Positions 6,534-12,574 of a stretch of DNA of 12,689 nucleotides are shown one piece after another. The notes below the pieces were generated by a model. It did not search any database. It saw nothing but the letters and a program-made list of their open reading frames with translations, and was not told the DNA's origin. Position 1 is the stretch's first letter, and every line of letters begins with the position of its first letter. The translations under genes and the position numbers were made by a program. The stretch is from Lysobacteraceae bacterium (GTDB lineage: Bacteria > Pseudomonadota > Gammaproteobacteria > Xanthomonadales > Wenzhouxiangellaceae), in contig JAIVHD010000295.1 in assembly GCA_020201235.1 (NCBI GenBank), positions 1-12,689 on the forward strand. Reading direction: 5' to 3'.

Positions 6534-7226
6534 TCAATCGCATTGGCTGGGTGTAGTGCATCGATTTGGTGCAATAGCAGTACACGAGTTGGAACTATTA
6601 GATGACATAAGTACGTTGCTACAGAAACCACCGACCACACCTCCGCTATTATTGCTCGTGACGGTACTGTCCATTATGTAATTGATGGCAAATCCCGGCA
6701 TATTCACACCTGGATTGCCCGTGTTGCCCCACACCACAAGCCGATAAAATAACGATCCGAACGAAGAACTGGCGTCAATGCCGCCGCTGCGATTCTGTGC
6801 CACCACAAGATCTTCCAAGTACGAAGCGCCACCAATGGCAACACCAGCGCCACCCATTCCTTTTATGCTGCCATTACGGATGTTAATATGATTTCTACCG
6901 CCCGCATCGATACCATCGCCTGTTCCAGCTCCAGCATTTGGTCCCAGCAAGCTGAAACCATTCAAATCAATGCTGACATTGTCAGCGGTGACTCTAATCA
7001 GGGTGATATTGGAGCTGTTAGTAGTAAGATTGGAGGTTAACCGATAGCTGCCCGACTCGGTGATGAGGACCGGAAAGCCAGGGGGATCGCCCGACACACA
7101 GCCAGGACCGACACAGGCCTGACTGATTTCAAACACGCCATCAACGGCGTCGCTTGTGTTGGCGACGCCGACGGCGACCAGCATGAATGTTGCGAGTAGA
7201 AACGTTTTCACAGATTGGTTTTTCAT
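6534..7226 (-). CDS. Exported parallel beta-helix-like protein
   Basis: 230 residues from ATG 7226 (MKNQSVKTFLLATFMLVAVG, a standard signal peptide with cleavage near SDA|VDG). Upstream in-frame ATGs would spoil the signal. The mature part starts VDGVFEISQACVGPGCVSGD, then FPVLITESGSYRLTSNLT and VSIDLNGFSLLGP. This pattern introduces a right-handed parallel beta-helix in many proteobacterial secreted proteins. Short repeats rich in Asn/Ser/Gly follow (NISNGSIKGM-like turns, IMDSTVTSNNSGG). The C-terminus carries paired Cys (SCTAIAPNRCTTPSQCD). The stop lies 9 bp before the start of the Calx-beta gene. Carbohydrate binding or lysis is possible for the fold, but I see no catalytic signature. 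Confidence 0.8.
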   Translation of the reverse strand: MKNQSVKTFLLATFMLVAVGVANTSDAVDGVFEISQACVGPGCVSGDPPGFPVLITESGSYRLTSNLTTNSSNITLIRVTADNVSIDLNGFSLLGPNAGAGTGDGIDAGGRNHINIRNGSIKGMGGAGVAIGGASYLEDLVVAQNRSGGIDASSSFGSLFYRLVVWGNTGNPGVNMPGFAINYIMDSTVTSNNSGGVVGGFCSNVLMSSNSSNSCTAIAPNRCTTPSQCD

Positions 7227-7337
7227 CAGGTTGGTTCCATGATTGCTGAATGTTCGTAGTATTAAACGCAGTGCTCGCAGCATTCGTGCCATCCAGCGGA
7301 AAATTATTTTTGACAATGCGGGTAGCGCTTATCTGCC

Positions 7338-7380
7338 GCGCCGGCGGCGATCGAGGATTCGACGATCAGCGCGTTGTACA
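7338..7380 (-). pseudogene. Second VapC/PIN fragment (43 bp)
   Basis: The minus strand encodes YNALIVESSIAAGA. It matches 39 of 43 bases of the VapC fragment at 1906-1948 (YDALIVESALAAGA). The reading frame diverges right after the GA, and no further PIN sequence is seen on either side. It is a small relic of a second toxin gene or of a duplicated one. Confidence 0.55.
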
Positions 7381-7399
7381 GGCCAGGCGCTGCATTCTT

Positions 7400-7461
7400 T
7401 GCTCGCTCGAAACGGCCCCGGTGCGGGCCTCGGAGTGCCACAGTAGGTGGAGTAGTGAATA
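7400..7461 (-). repeat. Palindromic repeat family, copy B1 (truncated, reverse)
   Basis: Read on the minus strand, this starts GTATTCAC and continues CACCTACTGTGGCAC. It follows the same order as copies A, B2 and C until about base 7400. Its 15-bp segment 7435-7449 is the exact complement of 7533-7547 in copy B2, so the pair forms a large inverted repeat. No right-hand TTATTCACC-type end is visible, so it is truncated. Confidence 0.6.
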
Positions 7462-7519
7462 CAGCGGGATGAGCCTGGATTCGCGGCCCTTCGCCCGATC
7501 ATGACGGGCTCAGCCCAAC

Positions 7520-7684
7520 TTATTCACCACCACACCTACTGTGGCACCGCCAAGCCCCGCGTCTGCGGCGCTTCGCTCGGTCGCGCATCCTCACCGGACA
7601 GGCGAGTACGCTTCCGGTGCATATCGTCGCGAAAAGCCACAGCCACGGCACCTGGCGTACCTCGTGACGCAGTTTGGTTAATAA
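7520..7684 (+). repeat. Palindromic repeat family, copy B2
   Basis: 165 bp from TTATTCACC (7520-7528) to GGTTAATAA (7676-7684), the imperfect inverted ends of the family. The first ~75 bp align with copy A (minus strand) and copy C (minus strand): CTACTGTGGCACCGCCAAGC, then GCGTCTGCGGCGCTTCGCTC. The right half has diverged. It ends 7 bp before the stop codon of the GNAT gene that reads toward it. Confidence 0.7.
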
Positions 7685-7691
7685 GAACGGC

Positions 7692-8186
7692 TCAGCGGTC
7701 GAGCGCCTCCAGCGCATCGGCATCGAGTCGGTGCACGGTCCACTCTGATTGCGGCTTCGCGCCCAGCGCCTCGTAGAACTCGATCGCTGGTGTGTTCCAG
7801 TCCAGCACACTCCATTCCATGCGCCCGCAGCCGCGCTCGCGCGCAACGCCGGCCAGGTGCAGCAGCAGGGCCTTGCCGATGCCGCGCCGGCGGAAGCGCT
7901 CAGGCACGAACAGGTCTTCCAGATAAAGCCCCGGCTTGCCCAGCCAGGTCGAAAAGTTGTGGAAAAACAGTGCAAACCCGGCCGGCTGCCCGCGCCATTC
8001 GGCAACCACTGCCTCGGCCGTCGGCTTGTGCCCAAACAGTGCCTGGTTCAGCAGTTCTGGCGTGGCAACAGCCTGTTCCGGCGCTCTCTCGTACACGGCC
8101 AGTTCACGGATGAGATCAAGCAGTAAATCGATATCGGCTGGACCTGCCGATCGGATCTCAACGGATTTTGAATCTAATTCGTTCAT
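7692..8186 (-). CDS. GNAT N-acetyltransferase, spermidine/diamine acetyltransferase-like
   Basis: 164 residues. Full-length GNAT fold: N-terminal VEIRSAGPADIDLLLDLIRE, then AELA-type helix VYERAPEQ, the FALFFHNFSTWLGKPGLYLE strand pair, motif A DLFVPERFRRRGIGKALLLH (R-R-R-G-I-G-K), and the C-terminal MEWSVLDWNTPAIEFYEALG with EWTVHRL. The FHNFSTW.GKPG.YLEDLFV and WSVLDWN..AI.FY..LGA strings are diagnostic of the SSAT-like group, which acetylates polyamines or small amines such as thialysine with acetyl-CoA. It is cytoplasmic and stands alone. Length is normal. Both start and stop are clear; the downstream flank is repeat copy B2. The exact substrate cannot be told. Confidence 0.9.
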   Translation of the reverse strand: MNELDSKSVEIRSAGPADIDLLLDLIRELAVYERAPEQAVATPELLNQALFGHKPTAEAVVAEWRGQPAGFALFFHNFSTWLGKPGLYLEDLFVPERFRRRGIGKALLLHLAGVARERGCGRMEWSVLDWNTPAIEFYEALGAKPQSEWTVHRLDADALEALDR

Positions 8187-8399
8187 TGTACTTGTGCTCC
8201 AGGTGTCAATCAGCGCATATTAGGCCACCGTCAGGAATCAATAGCGCAGGCACATTTTCTGCCGTCTTGCCTTTTCTGGTATTCTATCCACGCTTGGGCT
8301 GAAAAGAGCTGTGGCGAGTGCGTAACAGCCGAAAAGCCGTTAGCCGTGAGCTCTGTATTCATTGCGGCCAATCAATGCCCGACGATCACTAACCCAGCT

Positions 8400-8606
8400 T
8401 CATGACTGCTTGTCTCCGGTTTTCCCGACGCGCTGCATAGCGCTTGCCACTCCCAGTTCTTTTCCCCCGCCCAACGCTTCGAGTTCATCAATAATGCGCG
8501 CATAATCATGCTCGTTTCGATTTTGGCTCAACTTATAGTTCGCCTCAATCGACTCCACGTCGACCCGAAATGCAACGGTGCCTCGAATCTCGTTCTCAAG
8601 GCGATT
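8400..8606 (-). pseudogene. PaiB-family (FMN-binding negative regulator) C-terminal fragment
   Basis: The minus-strand frame ending at TGA 8402 reads NRLENEIRGTVAFRVDVESI, then EANYKLSQNRNEHDYARIID and ELGVASAMQR. This matches the C-terminal end of PaiB-type flavin-reductase-like proteins, with the conserved KLSQNR..D...I..L and VA..M motifs. The frame is closed by a TAG at 8660, and nothing PaiB-like is seen further upstream, so the FMN-binding N-terminal two-thirds are missing. The rest of the gap 8187-8922 holds no other gene that I can support. Confidence 0.7.
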
Positions 8607-8922
8607 AGGCGAGGAGATCGTATCGTTTTCTCCGGATCGGGGTAAAGCAAGCCGCAGCTATTGTCTGTGTGCTCGTGTTGCCAATCGTCCTGCAGAGTTA
8701 ACCCAGCAGGTGCATCAATTTTCGAGTGCGAGAGCCCGGAGAGTGGTGTTTCGGAGCATGCGCGGATATTTTCCGACCGAAACGTAGCTCACTCTATGTG
8801 AGGATTGGAAAATTGAGCACACGCCCTGGAAACGCTGCTAAACCGGGCAGTGCAACGGTCTCGCGCCGCAAATGTAAGCAACAGATGGGTTAAGCTCCGC
8901 TCCGGAATCAGCGGTAGTCGGG

Positions 8923-8928
8923 TATAAT
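8923..8928 (+). promoter_or_regulatory. -10 box of the tRNA-Arg gene
   Basis: A perfect TATAAT 10 bp before the mature tRNA 5' end, with a GC-rich stretch after it. At 17 bp upstream the -35 position reads CTCCGG, which is not consensus. Transcription should start around 8935. Confidence 0.6.
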
Positions 8929-8938
8929 CCAGAGCTTC

Positions 8939-9015
8939 GCGCCCGTAGCTCAGCTGGATAGAGTACTGCCCTCCGAAGGCAGGGGTCAGAGGTTCGAATC
9001 CTCTCGGGCGCGCCA
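8939..9015 (+). tRNA. tRNA-Arg (anticodon CCG)
   Basis: 77 nt cloverleaf. The acceptor stem GCGCCCG (8939-8945) pairs with CGGGCGC (9005-9011), followed by discriminator G and an encoded CCA (9013-9015). The D arm is GCTC...GAGT. The anticodon stem CTGCC/GGCAG surrounds the loop CTCCGAA, giving anticodon CCG, which reads CGG (Arg). The T arm is AGAGG-TTCGAAT-CCTCT. All stems pair fully. A Rho-independent terminator follows 8 bp later. Confidence 0.95.
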
Positions 9016-9084
9016 ATCAATTAAAAGGCCCCGCTTCAGCGGGGCTTTTCATTGATGCGCCCGAGAGGGTTCGAGCCTCTGACA
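8997..9084 (+). repeat. 88-bp direct repeat, copy 1 (tRNA 3' end + terminator + inverted tRNA piece)
   Basis: Starts in the tRNA T loop, runs through the acceptor end and the terminator, and ends with a 27-bp inverted copy of the tRNA 3' part (9057-9083, 25 of 27 bases complementary to 8985-9011). It recurs at 9181-9268 with one mismatch (9075 versus 9259). Confidence 0.9.
9023..9049 (+). terminator. Rho-independent terminator after tRNA-Arg
   Basis: Stem GCCCCGC/GCGGGGC with a TTCA loop, flanked by AAAAG on the left and CTTTT on the right. It should therefore work in both directions. Confidence 0.9.
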
Positions 9085-9180
9085 AATAAACAATCGGTTC
9101 GACCCGAGCGCCGAAGGCGCGAGTTCGATGCGAAGCGACCGGCGCGCAGCGGCGGCCAGGCCGCGCAAGCGGGTGCCGTC

Positions 9181-9268
9181 AATCCTCTCGGGCGCGCCAA
9201 TCAATTAAAAGGCCCCGCTTCAGCGGGGCTTTTCATTGATGCGCCCGAGAGGGTTCGAACCTCTGACA
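9181..9268 (+). repeat. 88-bp direct repeat, copy 2 (truncated tRNA 3' end)
   Basis: Begins with the last 19 nt of tRNA-Arg including CCA, without the rest of the tRNA, and then repeats the terminator and the inverted tRNA piece (9241-9267, 26 of 27 bases complementary). The 96 bp between the copies (9085-9180) is very GC-rich with a GCGCC-GAA-GGCGC hairpin at 9108-9120. A duplicated tRNA 3' end is typical of an attachment site used by a tRNA-targeting integrase, but no integrase gene lies here. Confidence 0.85.
9207..9233 (-). terminator. Duplicate bidirectional terminator
   Basis: Exact copy of the tRNA terminator, 184 bp further on. On the minus strand it lies about 55 bp after the stop of the PLDc_N gene and probably ends its transcript. 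Confidence 0.75.
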
Positions 9269-9288
9269 GTTGTCCGGACTTGCCGAAG

Positions 9289-9465
9289 TTATCCTTTAGG
9301 CCCAAGGAAGATCCAGAACAAGAATCCGACGATCGGGAACAGGATCAGGATCAGGATCCAGAAAAAGCGGACGAATGGCCCAACTCTGGCCTGAGCGGTC
9401 TTGACGATGGCCCAGATCAGGACAACCAGCCACAGCAGGCCAAACAGACCGACTTCCATACCCAT
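9289..9465 (-). CDS. Small PLDc_N-domain membrane protein
   Basis: 58 residues from ATG 9465 (GAGGTG ribosome site just upstream; a second ATG two codons in). Two hydrophobic helices are visible: GLFGLLWLVVLIWAIV (residues ~6-21) and FFWILILILFPIVGFLFWIF (~34-53), ending LGPKG. The hairpin with W.LLIL.P..GF..W...GP is the phospholipase-D nuclease N-terminal (PLDc_N) domain, also found at the front of cardiolipin synthases. Here it stands alone, as it often does in small inner-membrane proteins of unknown role. It is the last gene before the duplicated terminator. Confidence 0.85.
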   Translation of the reverse strand: MGMEVGLFGLLWLVVLIWAIVKTAQARVGPFVRFFWILILILFPIVGFLFWIFLGPKG

Positions 9466-9496
9466 GGTGCACCTCGAGTTGTTAAATGGTTGCTGA

Positions 9497-9974
9497 TTAT
9501 TCCAGATATTGTTCCAACAGTTGCCGGTGCTTGCCGGATTTTTGCATCGCGACCAGCGCCTGGTCGAAGCGCTCGACGATTTCCGGTGCGACGCTTGCGC
9601 GGCTGAACATGAACGTGACCGGACCTGAGCGGATGGTCGGCTCGATCGTCACGATTTGGTCGGCATCGCGGCGCCGGCGCTCTATGGCGGCGGCGACAAA
9701 GGCGTCTTCGATGAATCCGTCGATCTGCATGTCGAGCAGGCGGGTGAAATTGAGTTCGCCGACCGCGGCTTCCCGGATTTGCGGCTTAAATTCGGGTTGT
9801 TCCAAAACCCGGGAAAGGTCTTCGCCGTAGTAATAACCCTGGGGCAGCTTGTGCGGACGGTACGGGATTGGAAGCGGTTTCGTTTTGGCCGGGCGGCGTA
9901 TGGGTCGGCTCGCAGGCCGTCAGCACACAGCACACCAGAATCGAGCCCAGAACGCGATACAGGATTTTTTTCAT
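9497..9974 (-). pseudogene. Periplasmic solute-binding lipoprotein (SBP family 3), first lobe deleted and frameshifted
   Basis: From ATG 9974 (GGGAGA ribosome site 5 bp upstream) the sequence starts with a lipoprotein signal: MKKILYRVLGSILVCCVLTAC, lipobox LTAC. A short linker ending NPVPSAQAAP follows. In a different frame the protein then continues as GYYYGEDLSRVLEQPEFKPQ, LLDMQIDGFIED, and FMFSRASVAPEIVERFDQAL to the stop. The second part matches the second lobe and C-terminal helix of family 3 solute-binding proteins (COG0834). The first lobe, about 100-130 residues with the ligand-binding start of the domain, is missing, and the join at about 9836-9846 is out of frame by one base. It is therefore a remnant of an amino-acid-type binding protein anchored in the outer or inner membrane leaflet. 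No permease or ATPase lies nearby. Confidence 0.72.
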
Positions 9975-10060
9975 GATGGTCTCCCTGTTGGCGATTTCCG
10001 CCACTTTACGCCCGACCTGCCGCGATCACAATGGCGCGACAGCGAAGACCGTGCGTAGTC

Positions 10061-10414
10061 TCAGGGATCGGGGCAAAAAAAGAGATGTCCGTCACGATCT
10101 TCGACCTTGATCGGCTTCAGGGCCGCGCCCAGGCACGGACCGCTGACGCAGTGACCGGTGCCGACCTCGAAAACCGCGCCGTGCGCGGCGCAAACAAGGT
10201 TGCCGGTATCGTCACTGATGAACTGGTCGGGTGCCCAATTCAGGCTTCTGCCCTGGTGAGGGCAGACATTCAGCCAGCCTTTTGGCGTACCCTGATCGCG
10301 GGTAATAACAAGCCACAACGGCCTGCCGTGCAGTTGCGCCCGCGCTTCGCGAAACTGGCCTTCGGCCAGCTCGGCGGATGACAACAGGAACTGTTCGGGT
10401 GAATTAGTGGTCAT
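10061..10414 (-). CDS. Rieske [2Fe-2S] protein
   Basis: 117 residues. The two cluster-binding motifs are complete: CPHQG (Cys51, His53) and CAAHG (Cys75, His78), followed by AVFEVGTGHCVSGPC and LKPIKVEDRDGHLFF, the usual Rieske beta-barrel. It has no signal peptide or fused catalytic domain, so it is a soluble stand-alone Rieske protein of the ferredoxin/nitrite-reductase-small-subunit type, likely an electron carrier. The second Cys pair (Cys89 and Cys94) is an extra feature of this branch. The start at 10414 faces a divergent gene whose ATG lies 7 bp away. The downstream neighbour is the decayed binding-protein gene. Confidence 0.9.
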   Translation of the reverse strand: MTTNSPEQFLLSSAELAEGQFREARAQLHGRPLWLVITRDQGTPKGWLNVCPHQGRSLNWAPDQFISDDTGNLVCAAHGAVFEVGTGHCVSGPCLGAALKPIKVEDRDGHLFFCPDP

Positions 10415-10421
10415 TAAGACG

Positions 10422-10682
10422 ATGAGAAATTTCCAGTATTCATTTTATCGTGTGCCGCAGAGCCCGCTGGCGCGTTTCGGACTGGCGCTGCTGGGTATCG
10501 CAATCCTTGCGGTCAGCATGTTCATTGGCCTGATCTTCCTGGCCGTGGTGGCGGGTCTGGCCATTCTGGGGGCGATTGGTCTGACCATTCGCAACTGGCT
10601 GGTGGGGCGTAAGAAACCTTCCGAGCCGGATGATCTGAGACATGTGGAATATCGTGTCGTTCGGCGCGACCGGCGGGATTGA
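10422..10682 (+). CDS. Small membrane protein, two transmembrane helices
   Basis: 86 residues from ATG 10422 (a GTG at 10407 would add five codons and overlap the Rieske gene). MRNFQYSFYRVPQSPLARFG is followed by a long hydrophobic stretch, LALLGIAILAVSMFIGLIFL then AVVAGLAILGAIGLTI (residues ~20-57). This reads as two tightly packed helices, then a basic and polar tail (NWLVGRKKPSEPDD...RRDRRD). I do not recognise a named family. Its start is almost back-to-back with the Rieske gene, so they share a regulatory region. Neither gene has a strong ribosome site. Confidence 0.7.
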   Translation: MRNFQYSFYRVPQSPLARFGLALLGIAILAVSMFIGLIFLAVVAGLAILGAIGLTIRNWLVGRKKPSEPDDLRHVEYRVVRRDRRD

Positions 10683-10709
10683 TCCCCGCCAGCTTTTGAT
10701 CAGCCCGAA

Positions 10710-10891
10710 TTATTCACCAGCTGATCGTCGCGAGGCGGTTCCAAGCCTCATCAAGAGCCTTTTCGCCACCGAGCGCATCGGAATCGCACTGATGTAGCGG
10801 ACCGATCACCGCGGGTGGAGATGCGCGACCGGGTAAAACGCCGTAGACGCCGGGGCCTGGAGACGCCGCAGTAGATCGGGTGGTGGTTAAT
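10710..10891 (-). repeat. Palindromic repeat family, copy C
   Basis: 182 bp between the convergent stops of the small membrane protein (10682) and the antiporter gene (10898). Read on the minus strand it starts ATTAACCACCACCCGATCTACTG and ends GGTGAATAA, the inverted family ends. The first ~75 bp align with copies A and B2: CTACTGCGGCGTCTCCAGGC, CGGCGTCTACGGCGTTTTAC, CCGGTCGCGCATC. Its conserved end begins 6 bp past the antiporter stop. Confidence 0.7.
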
Positions 10892-10897
10892 CCGGGC

Positions 10898-12574
10898 TCA
10901 GAGCAGGCCAAACCCCAGCAGGGCCGCCAGTGCGGCTGCGGCCCAGAATCCCATCGAGCCAATAGGCCGTGTACGCGCCAGGCCGGCCAGCACACGACCC
11001 GAGCCGAGATGGTGCAGCGACCAGTCCATCCATTCGCCACCCGTGGCGCGCAACCTGGCAAGCAGCCGGTGGGCGCGCATGGCCAGGGCCGGAATCGGCC
11101 GCCGGTACAGCCAGTCGAAATCCAGATTCACCGAGCGCAACTCCGGCGGGTAGATGCCGGTGCGCATCAGCACGGTGAAGGCCAGCGCCGAGAACAGCAA
11201 AAGCTGCATCTGGGTCAGCACGTGCGCGCCGGTGTAGGGCTGGTAATCGACCGGGTAGGGCAGCAGGCTGTAGAGCAGACCGGGGAACACGCCGATCCCG
11301 ATGCATAGTGCAGCGGTGATGCCCATGGCGATCAGCATGTTCCAGGGCGCTTCCTTGCAGCGGATGCCGGAATCGTGGGCGAAGAAGGCGAAGTAGGGAA
11401 TCTTGATGCCGGAGTGGTGGAAGACGCCGGCCGATGCGAATACCAGCACCAGCCAGACGAACCACGCGCCCTGGTAGGCCGTTGAGCTGAGAATCAGCGA
11501 CTTGCTGACAAAACCAGAAAACAGCGGAAAGGCTGAAATTGAGGCCGCTCCGACGATGCAGAACGCGGCCGTCCATGGCATGGATTTGTACAGCCCGCCG
11601 AGCTCCGAGCCCTTGATGGTGCCGGCGCGCAGCAGCACCGCACCCATGGACATGAACAGCAGCGCCTTATAGAGAATGTGCGTGAATGCGTGAGCGGCCG
11701 TACCGTTGAGCGCGAGCTCGGTGCCGATGCCGATGCCGACGACCATGAAGCCTAGTTGATTGTTCAGGCTGTAGGCGAGTACCCGCCGAAGGTCGTTCTC
11801 GATGACCGCGTAGAAGATCGGAAACGCGGTCATCAGCGCGCCGATCGGGATCAGGATCTCGGTGCCGGCGTAACCGCGCGCCAGCGCGTAGATCGCGAGC
11901 TTGGTGGTGAAAGCCGAAAGCACTACCGTGCCTGACGGGCTGGCGGCCGGGTAGGCGTCCTGAAGCCAGTTGTGCAGGAACGGGAAGGCCGCCTTGATGC
12001 CGAAGCCCACGAAGATCAGCCAGCCGCCGGCGGCTTCCAGGCCCAGATGGTCGAACGCCAGCGAGCCGGTGGCGCGGAAATGGGCGATTGCGCCGGTCAT
12101 CAGCAGCAGCCCGGAGATCACTTGGACCACCAGGTAGCGGCGGGCCACCGCGAACGTACCAGGACCATTTGCCAGGATGATCAGCACCGACGACAGCGCG
12201 GTGAGTTCCCAGTAGACGACCAGCGTCAGCAGGTCGCCAGCCAGCGCGGCGGCGACCGCGGCGCCGGCGTAGACCAGCGATGCCGGCGGCTCCATGCGGC
12301 TGTCGACCTGCAGTTGGTACAGCCCGGCCAGAAACGAGGCCAGCAGAAAGATCAGCGCGAACACCCACGACAGCCCGTCCAGGCGCATCGGCACCAGCTC
12401 GAAGCCGAATACGCTCGCGGTCACGACGGTCGGGACATCGAACTGCAGCAGCCAGGCCGCAGCCAGCACCGGGGCGCCGAGCATCACGATGCCGCGCAGC
12501 CGGGTCGGGATGAACGGCAGGACCAGGCCCGCGACAATCAGGACCCAGGCCGGGTTCTGGATCAGCGCCATCAT
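10898..12574 (-). CDS. Mrp/Nuo-type proton-conducting antiporter subunit D
   Basis: 558 residues, strongly hydrophobic, with about 14 membrane segments. It belongs to the proton-antiporter/NADH-quinone oxidoreductase membrane family. Signatures are the TM5 Glu in VVYWELTALSSVLIIL (Glu123), GFGIKAAFPFLHNWLQDAYP (Lys194), FTTKLAIYAL (Lys225), ENDLRRVLAYSLNNQLGFMV, and HAFTHILYKALLFMSMGAVL (His299, Lys303). These correspond to the charged channel residues of MrpD and NuoL/M/N. It is longer than typical MrpD (~500), with a C-terminal extension that includes NLDFDWLYRRPIPALAMRAH, a motif found in the MrpA/NuoL-like and related subunit D proteins. The start at 12574 overlaps the upstream stop as ATGA, so it belongs to an operon extending beyond the right edge. 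Role: Na+(K+)/H+ exchange driven by the proton gradient. The gene is intact; which subunit name applies is less certain. Confidence 0.88.
   Translation of the reverse strand: MMALIQNPAWVLIVAGLVLPFIPTRLRGIVMLGAPVLAAAWLLQFDVPTVVTASVFGFELVPMRLDGLSWVFALIFLLASFLAGLYQLQVDSRMEPPASLVYAGAAVAAALAGDLLTLVVYWELTALSSVLIILANGPGTFAVARRYLVVQVISGLLLMTGAIAHFRATGSLAFDHLGLEAAGGWLIFVGFGIKAAFPFLHNWLQDAYPAASPSGTVVLSAFTTKLAIYALARGYAGTEILIPIGALMTAFPIFYAVIENDLRRVLAYSLNNQLGFMVVGIGIGTELALNGTAAHAFTHILYKALLFMSMGAVLLRAGTIKGSELGGLYKSMPWTAAFCIVGAASISAFPLFSGFVSKSLILSSTAYQGAWFVWLVLVFASAGVFHHSGIKIPYFAFFAHDSGIRCKEAPWNMLIAMGITAALCIGIGVFPGLLYSLLPYPVDYQPYTGAHVLTQMQLLLFSALAFTVLMRTGIYPPELRSVNLDFDWLYRRPIPALAMRAHRLLARLRATGGEWMDWSLHHLGSGRVLAGLARTRPIGSMGFWAAAALAALLGFGLL

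Noticed and set aside
8789..9020. Minus-strand frames starting near 9016-9020 with PRGFEPLTP or PERIRTSDP
   Set aside because: Antisense translation of tRNA-Arg; not a gene.
9052..9606. A plus-strand open frame beginning RPRGFEPLT and containing ERVRTSDS
   Set aside because: These strings are translations of tRNA 3' ends and the terminator region, a well-known source of false proteins. The frame also runs antisense to the PLDc_N gene.
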